Source: Cylindrodendrum hubeiense (lineage: Eukaryota; Ascomycota; Sordariomycetes; Hypocreales; Nectriaceae). Taken from it: a stretch of 59,078 nt of DNA. Numbering within the stretch: the first letter of the stretch is position 1; each line of letters starts with the position of its first letter. The stretch covers positions 1-59,078 of the forward strand of contig JAANBB010000246.1 in assembly GCA_014621425.1 (NCBI GenBank). The letters are read 5' to 3'. Positions 23,211-32,922 of the stretch are shown here, piece after piece. Made by a program: the position numbers and the translations under genes. Below the pieces are notes generated by a model. That model did no database searches. It was not told the origin of the DNA and saw nothing but the letters and a program-made list of their open reading frames with translations.

Positions 23211-23740
23211 GGCGGCCTGTCATATGCCCCATTTGCCGACGCAGCACCCTCCGACTTGACGGAATCAAGTGTGGTTGGCAGCCGAGTTGGCTTGTCGGCA
23301 ATAAAACCCAGCACCCGCCGTACTACCAGGCAGCGCAGCTCGGATACAGGAAGCATCAGGATCTCCAATAACATTCCAGCTCTAGGTCCTTCTACGGCCT
23401 TGAGAAGTCGTGCATACCGTCTCTTTGGCAAGGTGACAGCCGAGATGCCAGCTGCCCAAGGCCACGGCCTGATCACAACCATTACCTTGAAGTAGGACTC
23501 TTGCAATGGGATTTAACTAGTGAGTATGGGGACTTTCATACGCGGACAAGTTATTAACGCTCAGGAACTTCCCAGTGCGCATCTGAATCAAGTCGAAACT
23601 GGACATTTCCCAACTCCGACATTTCAATACCCACAACACCGCTCAGGAAGTGCAACAACCCGTCATGGATGTGGCCTAACTCGGAGTTTGGCTACAGCCC
23701 TGCTTATTTCGGCAACAAGAGTATGTCTCTTTGCCCTTTG
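23211..23740 (+). pseudogene. Relic of a GH16 Crh-like transglycosidase with a destroyed catalytic motif
   Basis: Crh/Utr2 enzymes (GH16) link chitin to beta-glucan in the fungal cell wall. Here the segment LRSRAYRLFGKVTAEMPAAQ (from about 23400) and GLITTITLK match the strand before the family's catalytic site, usually FGKVE...GIVSS followed by SDDLDEIDWEW. The bases that should encode the catalytic DEIDxE instead read N-G-I-stop-L-E, with another stop three residues before the first of these. A 45 bp intron (23520-23564; donor GTGAGT, branch TTATTAAC, acceptor CTCAG) leads to a segment ending NQVETGHF. This aligns at exact spacing to the family's QVQTNYF block. The first catalytic Glu and the Asp are lost, so the product cannot be active. 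Further splice-like signals, including a perfect intron at 23883-23948, suggest that the gene once reached about 24210. Confidence 0.6.
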
Positions 23741-24463
23741 ATGAATATGCCGGCGCTTCCGGGCCTCATGGGGCTTTGTTGTGTTTCGTTTCCCCCTGCA
23801 TCACACTACTACAACCCAACCATGTTCCGACGTCAGAACGAATGACGTTTCAATACCCTATGACCGAGAGCGTTTTTGGGTGGGTGAGTGCTTGTCGCCC
23901 ATCGAACTAGCTACAAGATCATGACTTTGCTAACTCGATTTCTCCAAGCTTCGATAACTGTAAATGACCCCGTTGCCACTCTCTCCCTCCCGACGGGCCA
24001 AAACGCCTCAGAAGCTGCTTGCCAAGACTGGACGGCGCACTTCGCACATTAGTTCATTCCCGAAGCCGATCAGAAAGACGCCACGATGCGGCTAACACAT
24101 GGGCGCCCTATGATTTGGGGCGCTCTCACAGGTCCGGGCGGCACCGGACTTTGCTTGGCAGTCCAGGAGCTGCCCCGAGTTTGTGCAGATGTGTACGAGA
24201 TTTGTATGCGGGTAAGCTGGGATCATTTCCTAGCTTGTTAGAGAGGGGGGTTATTCGCTTGATTTATCTCATTTCGGGATGGCTTCAAAACGACAACTGG
24301 AGCAGCGGCTTGGAAAAGTGTCAGCTGGCCATGTCGCAGGGCGCGACGTCTGGATGGGTGCTCCCCAGTTGTTTAAGTCCTGGCGACTCCCAAGTCGCGT
24401 CGCATCAGTGCCATCATGAGTGATTAATCTCAACAAAACTACTGGCCTTTCAAGTCACGGAAG
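23741..24463. other. Probable 3' remains of the GH16 relic and promoter of the next gene
   Basis: A canonical intron is visible at 23883-23948 (donor GTGAGT, branch TTTGCTAAC, acceptor CCAAG), but I could not follow a family-matching frame through it. The last 200 bases should be the promoter of the GPI-protein gene at 24464. Confidence 0.4.
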
Positions 24464-25298
24464 ATGATTCCCTCAATCCCTATCGCCTTCGCGGCCCTCG
24501 CCTCCCTCGCCCTCGCTGAGAATCGAGTTTTCAGGGGCCTTGGGGACTCGGCTTGTCAGGCATGTCTCGCCAAAGTCGAAGCCGCCTGCAAGGGCCCAAT
24601 CTCCAGCGACCAGTTCAACGACTGCTTCTGCGACGCCGATGGCGATGCATGGGCAAATTTGGAGGATTGCCTGACGGTAGAGACGGACTGCGACAAGACC
24701 AAGGAGAGCATCCTCGGGTACTACGGCGCGCATTGTTTCGCGTGGAAGGATGACGAGGAAGAGGAGTTTTGCGTCGACGCGAGCCAGGACAATGAGCTAA
24801 AGATGTCGATCGCAGACTCATTCTGCGACGAGTTCATAACGTGAGTTATCTCGCTAGGCCTTCCTCGATTGATACTGACGCCTGTGCAGCCTCTCGAGCT
24901 CGGTCAAATCGACTACTGCTACCGAAGAGTCATCATCAAAGCAAACCACCGAATCCGAGGCCGCCGAATCCGAGACCGTCCAAGCTGAGACCACGACCTC
25001 TGAGCAAAGAAGCATTTCCACCCCCACGAGCGAAGCAGAAGCTCAACAAAGTACGAGCCAAGATGTGGCCACAACCACGAGGACCGCGGGAGGTAGTACG
25101 GCGACCAAATCCAACAACGGAAGCAATAATGACGAAGACGACGACGATGACGACGATAGCAATGACGATGGAAATGACGACAGCAGCAATGATGACGGAA
25201 ACGACGACAACAGTAACGGGGGTTCGAACTTGAGCTCTATGAGCGTGTCTGGACTGGCAATGTTGGCCCTTTGGACCGGGTACATGCTCAGCTCATAG
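24464..25298 (+). CDS. GPI-anchored cysteine-rich secreted protein with Asp/Asn tract
   Basis: Two exons (24464-24840, 24890-25298) around a 49 bp intron encode about 261 aa. Residues 1-18 (MIPSIPIAFAALASLALA) form a signal peptide. Next comes a compact domain of about 105 residues with nine cysteines (CQACLAKVEAACKG ... DCFCD ... DCLTVETDC ... HCF ... FCVDA ... FCDEF). The second exon is a Ser/Thr/Glu-rich stalk, suited to O-glycosylation, followed by an Asp/Asn/Ser tract of about 35 residues. It ends with a GPI-type signal: a small-residue site around NGGSN and the hydrophobic tail LAMLALWTGYMLSS. So the product should sit on the plasma membrane or wall. The cysteine spacing does not fit the CFEM consensus, and I do not recognise the family. 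A surface role is inferred from architecture only. Confidence 0.82.
25129..25240 (+). repeat. Asp/Asn-coding low-complexity tract
   Basis: A run of GAC/GAT/AAT/AGC codons encoding Asp, Asn, Ser and Gly, with a repeated unit SNDDGNDD. It lies inside the second exon of the GPI-protein gene and is likely to vary in length between strains. Confidence 0.8.
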
Positions 25299-25864
25299 CC
25301 AGAGCCCAGTGTGCACATGAGGAGTAGCCTGTATATTGACTAGACATTCAATTGCGTACAAATTCTTTGAAAGCCGAAGACTGGTTCATATGCGCAACGG
25401 ACTTGGACTCTGGCCCCGGGTTTGTATGGTAACATCCAGGTCGTCTCGTATCCTGTAAAGCGCCAATTATCAGGTTACCATAAAAGTCAAAAGGAAAGGC
25501 ATGCACATGATCAGATGAGAGAACAGGTTGTAAGAGGAAGACAGATTCATTCTGCTTGTCATCATCAACACTATTAAAGAAATCTAGTTTTTGGGGTTAA
25601 TATCCAAGTCCTCTGCCGGCAAACCCTTGGCTCCGTCCCGTGAATCCTCATTATACATCTCGTCTCTCTCCCAACAAGCAAACTCTGTTTATACAGTAAT
25701 AGAATCGAATAATATGGACAAAGGATGGGGTATCAAGGCTGGAGAAGGGCTGACGAACGAAGCAGAAACCTCCAACTCCATTACCCATGACACAGCTCTC
25801 TATTTTGGGAGAGCCGACACCAGTCGCGCGTTTCAAAGTTGGCGGTAGCAACACATGATTTGAA
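25299..25864. other. Convergent intergenic region
   Basis: The 3' flanks of the plus-strand GPI-protein gene and the minus-strand Sec7 gene meet here. No coding signal was seen. Confidence 0.5.
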
Positions 25865-28800
25865 TCATGGTCGCAGGGTAACATCACCCTCCTCGCCCGC
25901 GCTCAGTTCCATGTCTCCATCGCTCAGTTCACCTCTCGCAGCTCGCTGCGCTAGGTCTCTTTCGGTGTAAATTTCATGCTTCCTCGTCTCAGCTTGTTGA
26001 AGACAGTCGACATAGGTCGTGAACTTGACAATCTCGCGAAGCAAATACGCGCTCTTGCGTTCCCAGTTGGACATTGCTCTCGTAGCATTGCCTCCCCTCG
26101 GAGTGAAGGCGAGAAGCATAGGGCTGCGAAGTTGGTTGTGGGTTTGAAGTTCAGCCTCGATGCCCTTGACGTAGGTATCAAGAGTCTCGAGTTGGTCAGT
26201 CTCCGATGCGTTGCTAGGACGCATGCTCTGAGTGGGCGGCGTCCAATCAGAGATGTGGACGCGATCACCAGGAAGCTTTCCTCGGCCGCTGTTGTTCGTA
26301 AAGGCACCGGTAACGTGGTCGAAGCTTGATCCTCGGAAGCTGGCACTGGTAACGCTCGATCTCCGGCCAGGAGCTGCGCTGCTACCTGGGCGGGACGTCT
26401 TGCCATTAGTCGTCTCGTTGATGACGGTAACTAGAGCATTGTTGACGATTGACTCGCTCCATCCATACTCAATGTTGCTTATACCACCGATCAACGGATG
26501 GGTGCTGAGACGGGCACTCCAGTAGTTCACCGTGTTGACGAACTCCTTGCCAATCTCGGGCGTGCCAACCTGGAACAGGTGGACAGCACCGCTAGGTAGG
26601 CTCAGTGCCCACACATGTGGTCGAGTCCGAGAATATCCAGGCGGTGGGAGGGCCGACGCGAGAGTTTGCCGAAGGCTGAAACTGCCCATGTTGGTAGCAT
26701 TATCCTGCCAGTTGCCGCCTCCCACAGCGATGTTGGCGCCGGCATTCTTTCGGTTCTTCTGCCGCATCGACTTGTTGGGAGTGAACGAGAACAGGCTCAT
26801 CTGACCCTTCTGGATGACAGCGAACACCTCAGACCAATGTCTATCCCTGGCCTTTTTCTCCACGCCATCGAGATGATGCTTGTGGATCACCATTCCCTCC
26901 TTGACCCAAGGAGGACCTGCGAGCTCAAGTGACTCATCCTCGAGGAACTGCGTATTGGAGATGTCGGCACTGAGAATGGACGGTGCGCCATCTCCATAGA
27001 GATCTTCATCTCGGGTGATGGCCTGGCTCAAAGCATTGGCAAAGCCAATCGACTGCTGGTAGTCACCACGAGGCATCGCCGAACCAAACGAGTCCTGCGA
27101 TACTGATGTTTGAGTTCTACCAAGCGAATGGCGGCTCCAAGTGGCTGATGACCCGGCAGGGCTCCACAACGAATTCCCATCGTCAAAGCTTGTACGACTA
27201 GACGAGAAGCCATTGCGACCAATCCCATTTCGTGACCGGCTTTTGGAGTTCCATCTTGCCGTATTAGCCCGGCCATTCTCAGAGATGCGTCCCCGAACGG
27301 AAAGTTGGCTTTCAGAAGGCGCCTTGCTGAGGACGCTAGGGGTCCTCTTGAGCATTCCCATGACTGAGAGACCGCCGCTGCTGGAACCTGGCATGTTGAG
27401 GTTCTTTTCAGGCTCGGCGCCAAAGAGGGGCAGACGCTGGTCTCGAATCGATGTGTAGATAAGTTTCAAGACGACCTCAATCTGCTCTTCCCAAGCCTTC
27501 TTGGATCCATTAAACTGAGACTTGACAAGAGGGCCGCAATCATCATCGAACTCGGCCGGTAAAGTGCCAGAATCGGCACGTGGAGGAGGCCGGAAAGAGT
27601 TTCTAAACGACCTCCGGTCATGTTCCGCAGATGTTCTCTGATTCTCGCCGCCGCCCAGCATGCCATTCTTGTCTGGAAGGACACTGGGACGGTGGAATGC
27701 ATCAGGCACCGACTCAATAACGGCTTGTGTAATAGTTCCCATCGTGTTCTTCACGAACTGACTGCGTGTCATCTTCGATTCGATATCTGCCATGTGCAGA
27801 TCGGTGTTGAGGAGCATGATAGAATAGCAAATGGTATGGATGACATCTATTTCGATGGTTAGTCTCACTGAGATGCAATGGGGGAAGACGGTCTTACCAG
27901 TAGCCTTAAACCCGTGGTTAGGGTTGCAGTCACACCATCGCTTAGAGAAGGCAACCAAGATTCGATCGACTTGCTGCGTCTCTGCGCGGAACACCAAGCG
28001 TCCACAAACCTGTCGCAATGCATGGACGATACTCTGGCTCTTGAAATCGTAGAGTTCCATGTAGGCCTGGAGGGTCCGTTGCCTGATTGGGCCTTCCTCG
28101 CCCATCCAAGCAGCAGCCTTCAACTTCTGGATAAAGTCTTCGTTGCCATCGTAGATCTTCTGTGCCTTCTGTCGATCATCTTCGGTGGGGTCACCAATAA
28201 CGAACTCGGGCTCGTCAAGTGGCTTAGCCTTGATGGAATCGAATGTTCCAAGCACCTTGGGACTGGGATCGGCAGAGCCATCGATTCTTACGCTCGGAGG
28301 AGCACTAAGAGCCGACTTGTAGTCCGTGCCGGTGCTAACTGAGGCGGCGGGGCTCGTCGCCCGTGCACCTTCAATGGGCAACGCCAGATTCGAACGACTT
28401 GGGTCATCCTCGGAATCGGTCTGCTCGACTCGGTTGAAGGACTTCTTGCCCCTGATTGTATCATTCGCAGGTTTGGGGGAAATTCGTCCCCGGGGTGTGG
28501 TATCGCCCGTCTTGTCCTTGTGCTTGGCCGAAAGTCTTTTGCGTGACGGGCTATCGTGAGTATCTTCATTATCACTGGCACCATCAAGGTCCAGGAAGGA
28601 GTTGTTTCGGGTCCCAATGCCCTTCATCGGTCGTTCTGGGGGTGGACGCGAGGGAGTATCGGCTCCTCGGTTGTAGTAGTCGTCATCGCCATGGACAGCA
28701 CGGATCTTGGCGTTGGGGCTGGGCGAGTAGTCTGGGGAAAACTCTCTCTTATATTCGGCCCTGTCATCGGTATCGTCGTGGTCCATCTCCTGGGAGAGGT

Positions 28801-30571
28801 TGGAGATGTCGGCTAGAGGAGACGGGCCTTGGCCAGCAGCACCATTGCCGTTGGCACCTGCGGCGGATCGTAGATACGGGTTCATGACCTTCCGCAGGCT
28901 GCTAACCGGGCTTGGCTCAGGCAGGGGAACGTGCCTATCGCCTCCGGCAGCGAGGTTGATGGGAGCGACCCGTGGCATCGGCGGTGTGGGGAAGATGGGC
29001 AAGGGAGGAGGGTCTTCGGTGACCGACTTCTTGCGGCGGCGGAAGAAGGACGAGGGCCTCTTCTGCAGGACGGGGTGATGGGAGTGGGAGGACGAGGTGT
29101 CGCGGGAGGGCGGCGTGGAGGCATTCCCAAGCATCTTGCCGGCTCCAGTATGATCGGCGGCCGGGGAGGCGTGGGGAGAGTTGGCGGCGTCGTTGTGGCT
29201 GTTGTGTGAGTTGTGTGCGTTGTGTGAGTTGTGCGAGTTGTTGGACGTGTTCCTGGAGCCAAAGACCCGTCTGAAAAACCCAGGTCGCTCCTTCACCGGT
29301 GCAGGTGCAGGCGCGGTTGCAGGTGTTGAGCCGTTATGCACGGCCGGGTCCTTGGCCTTCTCGTAGCCCACATGTGGTGCGGGTGCTGAGTCAAGATCCA
29401 GTGCCGGTACGGCAGGGGCCGTTTCTCGTAGATTGCCGCTCTTATTGCGTGCAGAGACACTCCGCAGCGATCGGCTGCTGCGTTTATGCTCCAGCGGCGG
29501 CAGCTCGAGGGGAGCCGGCGGCGGTGGGGGCACGGCGGGCTGCATTATGGGCTTCGAGGGCTCTCGGCGAGGGCCTCCGGGGACGGTCGGGTTCGGGGCG
29601 GCGTCGTAATCGTCGGCGAGGAAGTTGTTTGGGAATTCTACACGGAATGGAGCCGGCTCGGTGTTGTTTTGCTGCGATGCGGGTGCGGGTCCGTAGTCGA
29701 AGCTGGCCGACCGTCCGAAACCGCGTGCCCAGCGCTGGCTGCCCAGGACTTGTGCGTAGCCGGCGTCGACGCTGGCGCTGGTGGTGCTGCTGCTCTTGCT
29801 TCCTGGCTTGCCGCCTCGCGAGTGCATGGCCCGCGCGGGACCTGGCTGCGTGCGGTGGCTCGACTCGCGGACGCTGTTGAGGCGCGTGAAGCCGGACTGG
29901 AAGTTGGAGCTGCTGTTGCTTCGTCGACCGCGGGATTGCTGGCTTGACAGGCGGCTGGAGTCGTCGGCAGCCTCTAGGTCGGAGCTGTAGGAATATTGAT
30001 GTCCGTTGACTCGTGCGCCGTTGACGGACGAGGTGGCAGTCCACGTCCTCTGGGGATCGGCGGCGCCAAACTGGGGCGCGGCGTCGTCGTAGGTATGTGA
30101 TCGCGGTCCAGACCCGTACTTGTCGTGCTTGTCGTGCTTGTCGTACTTTTCGTGCTTGTCGTACCTGTCGCCCAACTGTCCCATGGAAAATTGGTCGAGC
30201 GACAAGAGCATGTTCGTGACCAGAGAGTCACGGGTAACGTTCCTAGGCGACAGTGAGAGGTCGTGCGAATCCCGCTGGGTAGCGCGAGGCAAGCGGTCGG
30301 CCATGTCGTCCTCGACGGGAGTCGGGTTGTCTAAAAACGATTCATGTGTGTGGCGGGACGACGACGGCAATCTACTAAGCGCCCGACTATCTGCGTCCGG
30401 GTGTGACTTAGACAAGGCCGGCGGCGGCTTGCAGTCTGCTGGTGGCGGCGTCTGCGGAGGGGCGTCTCTGGGGAAAGACGACGACGACGCAAGGGAGGAT
30501 GAGGTGTTGATGATCAGGTCCGCGCGAGTCTTGCGTCGAGTCCAGCGGCGAGCATTGTCCGTCGAAGGCAT
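25865..30571 (-). CDS. Sec7-PH domain Arf guanine nucleotide exchange factor
   Basis: Activates Arf-type GTPases by GDP/GTP exchange in membrane traffic; the Sec7 plus PH arrangement resembles yeast Syt1/Yel1 and animal EFA6-type exchangers. Two exons on the minus strand (30571-27898, 27846-25865) give about 1551 aa. The first 780 residues are disordered, rich in Ser, Pro and His. The Sec7 domain is at roughly 790-975. It has the catalytic Glu region FRAETQQVDRIL, then FSKRWCDCNP and the conserved TICYSIMLLNTDLH block. A PH domain starts near residue 1200 (PPWVKEGMVIHKHHLDG) and a helical tail follows. The frame is open through the 51 bp intron, so an unspliced read adds 17 codons inside the Sec7 core. 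Those codons do not fit the family, while donor GTAAGA and acceptor AATAG do. The ATG at 30571 was chosen because the 73 open codons upstream look like leader. Confidence 0.9.
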   Translation of the reverse strand: MPSTDNARRWTRRKTRADLIINTSSSLASSSSFPRDAPPQTPPPADCKPPPALSKSHPDADSRALSRLPSSSRHTHESFLDNPTPVEDDMADRLPRATQRDSHDLSLSPRNVTRDSLVTNMLLSLDQFSMGQLGDRYDKHEKYDKHDKHDKYGSGPRSHTYDDAAPQFGAADPQRTWTATSSVNGARVNGHQYSYSSDLEAADDSSRLSSQQSRGRRSNSSSNFQSGFTRLNSVRESSHRTQPGPARAMHSRGGKPGSKSSSTTSASVDAGYAQVLGSQRWARGFGRSASFDYGPAPASQQNNTEPAPFRVEFPNNFLADDYDAAPNPTVPGGPRREPSKPIMQPAVPPPPPAPLELPPLEHKRSSRSLRSVSARNKSGNLRETAPAVPALDLDSAPAPHVGYEKAKDPAVHNGSTPATAPAPAPVKERPGFFRRVFGSRNTSNNSHNSHNAHNSHNSHNDAANSPHASPAADHTGAGKMLGNASTPPSRDTSSSHSHHPVLQKRPSSFFRRRKKSVTEDPPPLPIFPTPPMPRVAPINLAAGGDRHVPLPEPSPVSSLRKVMNPYLRSAAGANGNGAAGQGPSPLADISNLSQEMDHDDTDDRAEYKREFSPDYSPSPNAKIRAVHGDDDYYNRGADTPSRPPPERPMKGIGTRNNSFLDLDGASDNEDTHDSPSRKRLSAKHKDKTGDTTPRGRISPKPANDTIRGKKSFNRVEQTDSEDDPSRSNLALPIEGARATSPAASVSTGTDYKSALSAPPSVRIDGSADPSPKVLGTFDSIKAKPLDEPEFVIGDPTEDDRQKAQKIYDGNEDFIQKLKAAAWMGEEGPIRQRTLQAYMELYDFKSQSIVHALRQVCGRLVFRAETQQVDRILVAFSKRWCDCNPNHGFKATGKTVFPHCISVRLTIEIDVIHTICYSIMLLNTDLHMADIESKMTRSQFVKNTMGTITQAVIESVPDAFHRPSVLPDKNGMLGGGENQRTSAEHDRRSFRNSFRPPPRADSGTLPAEFDDDCGPLVKSQFNGSKKAWEEQIEVVLKLIYTSIRDQRLPLFGAEPEKNLNMPGSSSGGLSVMGMLKRTPSVLSKAPSESQLSVRGRISENGRANTARWNSKSRSRNGIGRNGFSSSRTSFDDGNSLWSPAGSSATWSRHSLGRTQTSVSQDSFGSAMPRGDYQQSIGFANALSQAITRDEDLYGDGAPSILSADISNTQFLEDESLELAGPPWVKEGMVIHKHHLDGVEKKARDRHWSEVFAVIQKGQMSLFSFTPNKSMRQKNRKNAGANIAVGGGNWQDNATNMGSFSLRQTLASALPPPGYSRTRPHVWALSLPSGAVHLFQVGTPEIGKEFVNTVNYWSARLSTHPLIGGISNIEYGWSESIVNNALVTVINETTNGKTSRPGSSAAPGRRSSVTSASFRGSSFDHVTGAFTNNSGRGKLPGDRVHISDWTPPTQSMRPSNASETDQLETLDTYVKGIEAELQTHNQLRSPMLLAFTPRGGNATRAMSNWERKSAYLLREIVKFTTYVDCLQQAETRKHEIYTERDLAQRAARGELSDGDMELSAGEEGDVTLRP
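29191..29245 (-). repeat. His/Asn-coding 9 bp tandem repeat in the Sec7 gene
   Basis: Imperfect repeats of a 9 bp unit (ttgtgtgag on the plus strand) encode a Ser-His-Asn tract in the disordered N-terminal half of the Sec7 protein. Confidence 0.85.
30120..30172 (-). repeat. Asp-Lys-His/Tyr-coding 9 bp tandem repeat in the Sec7 gene
   Basis: Repeats of a 9 bp unit (ttgtcgtgc on the plus strand) encode KYDKHDKHDKY-like units. This charged His-rich patch is in the disordered N-terminal region. Confidence 0.85.
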
Positions 30572-31361
30572 TGTGGGACTCAGACCACGGGGGAGCTGGG
30601 AGGCTTTTGTTGGATCGGGATCTGGGAACCGCGCTCGACGAGGCGAGGCGAGACGAGTCCCGGGATTGACAGCCACAACAAAGTCGACGGGGGCGAGGAA
30701 TTGTGACGTGACAAGTCCGTCTCTGCTGGCCTCGCGCGATGGGAGATGCGCGGTACGAACCCACGACGCACAACGCACGCTGCAACGCACGTACAGCTAC
30801 TTTGCACCAATGCACCGACAATTACTACTACGGCCACTTGCTCTCGACTAGGACTCTCTAGGAGCCCCCGTTGCCGACTCTGGCAAAGAAGAGGCACAAG
30901 GGGGGCCGCGAGACCAGGGTGCGACGCAGGGGTTGGCTAGGCTTAATTACCAGCGCTGCGAACTCCAGCACCGCTGCACCGCCAACAGGAGGGCGCGGGC
31001 CTTCTTTGGATCGCACAGGACCCTGAAGATGTACAGTACATGGAACGGGGCACGGAGCCAGGCCGTCAATGGGTCAATGGATCAATAGGGACAAGACGGG
31101 CAGTGGTGAATCACGGATGGAAAAGAGGGAGTGCAGATGAAACGCTCCGCCCGTGGAGCACCTGCAGGTCGATGGTCAAGTCATGGTGAGCCGACGGTGA
31201 GGCGAGCTGCGTGTTTGCATCGCAAACGAGCCTGTACTGCGTTGGGAGTCGGCACCACCGCCGCTGCCACCTGAACTCGACACTGCTGCTGCCGCTTCCA
31301 GTGCCCTCGGCCTCGTCTATCACAAGCTACACGCTGGGCACCGGCGCATCAGGGGGCAATA

Positions 31362-31386
31362 CGGCTGCACGGCTGCACGGCTGCAA
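31362..31386. repeat. Tandem repeat, 3 x 8 bp (GGCTGCAC)
   Basis: Three consecutive copies of an 8 bp unit, the last partial, in non-coding DNA. Confidence 0.85.
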
Positions 31387-31826
31387 GCCAGCCCGAGATT
31401 GACGATGCGTGGATGCGGCGCCAATGCTCGCCGGACGAGACTATCGAACGCGTACCGCAAGGGTGATGCCAGCTAATAAACTCAGTGGAAAGGGTCGCTC
31501 GCTCTCGCCCGTGTCGCTGCCGTCCATCGCTCGTGGTGCCCGTAGATGATTTTCTGATTACAGTCAGACACCGACGACGGGAACCTGGCAGAAGAAAGTC
31601 GCCCGAACGCTGGCCCCAGCTCTTCCAGGCACAGAGCGTGCTCTCTCCTGGCATCATTCCCAAAAGGGGGATTTGGGGCCGGCCCGGTGGGTTGGGTGGG
31701 CGGCCAGGCTGCGACTGTGAGTGGATGGCCCCTTTTTTTCCTTCTGCGCGTGGGTGGGCGTGGTGTTCCATTTTGGCTCCAATCTGGATCAATGTCTGAG
31801 AAGAAGCCTGTCCTTTGGGGTGGAAG

Positions 31827-31885
31827 ACAGGGTCGCGCAGGGTTGAACAGGGTTGGACAGGGTTCGAGAGGGTTGGACAGGGTAC
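31827..31885. repeat. Imperfect tandem repeat of a 10 bp unit (ACAGGGTTGG)
   Basis: About five to six copies with small changes, purine-rich on the plus strand. Confidence 0.85.
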
Positions 31886-31968
31886 AGGGGACGCTGCAGG
31901 CGGACGGATCAGGTCATGGCCACACGGACAGCCCCTGGCGACACCATGTGCCCAGTGGAGGCGGCGGT

Positions 31969-31998
31969 GGGTTCAGTGGATTCAGTGGGTTCAGTGGG
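31969..31998. repeat. Tandem repeat, 3 x 9-10 bp (GGTTCAGTG)
   Basis: Three nearly perfect copies in non-coding DNA, about 85 bp after the previous array. Confidence 0.85.
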
Positions 31999-32620
31999 CT
32001 CCCGTGGGTGCAGTGTGCCCGTGGGCGGGTGGGTTCAGGGACGCCGTCCAGCATCGGCAATCGCCAGCGGGCCATCCACGATGCCAGCTCGGCGATGCAC
32101 GACGCCGGTGACACGAGGCGAGAGGTACGACGCCGGTGTGCGAAATGGGGGCCCGTTGGTGACGACCAGAAATGGCATCATGGCTTGCGAGCACCGGCCA
32201 CCAGCAACTCCAAGCTGCCGTGGCATGGTCCGTTGAAGCGGGTCGACGACGGGTTTGGCATTTGTTGGCGTGGACAAGCTCTGGTTCCGTCGCTTTGCTA
32301 GCCCACCGTCTCCGTACTACGTACGTACCGTCGCTCAGATCGCTAGATCACTACTTCTGCACCCGGTCGACTAGGGGAAATTGCTTCCATTTCGATCGTT
32401 GAACGACTGACGGAACACTCCGTGCAGATCGCAGTACTGAGATTTTTTTTATCAATCGGGTCGGCTGCCGGTCTCAATGTGCCAAAAACAAACATGTCGG
32501 CTGTACGCAGGACTCACCCGCAGCTCTAGCTGTCTCAAGGCGCTGCAGCGAGTCGCCCGGCGTGTTGTTCCTCCAGCATTGTTGCAACTTCGTTGGGCAG
32601 CGATGTAACCGAAAGTGCAT

Positions 32621-32650
32621 GCGACGTGAAGCGACGTGAAGCGACGTGAT
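32621..32650. repeat. Tandem repeat, 3 x 10 bp (GCGACGTGAA)
   Basis: Three consecutive copies, the last ending in T. Each copy contains the ACGTGA core that bZIP or bHLH factors can bind; binding here is only a possibility. Confidence 0.9.
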
Positions 32651-32873
32651 GCAACAATCGACGTGGCACCTCCCGCGTCCGTTCAATTGACAATGTTGTG
32701 ATGACGGGGCAGGCCTCAAAACAGCTCTGGCCAACTGAAAGCCAATCTTCCCGCCGGCAGACTGCGTAGGTGCTACGGCGTGGCATTGTATGGAGCCATG
32801 CCATCATCTGCTCATCTGCCAGGTACATGAGACAAGAATTTTTGAGGAAAGTAAACAAAGAAAACACACACAC

Positions 32874-32922
32874 CAGTGATCAGTGATCAGTGATCAGGCT
32901 GCAGGCTGCAGGCGGCTGCAGG
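32874..32922. repeat. Tandem repeats: 3 x 7 bp (CAGTGAT), then a GCTGCAG array
   Basis: Three perfect CAGTGAT units followed directly by GGCTGCAGGCTGCAGGCGGCTGCAG. Confidence 0.9.

Noticed and set aside
31687..32301. 204-codon plus-strand frame
   Set aside because: Gly/Arg/Val-rich translation of G-rich tandem repeats without any motif.
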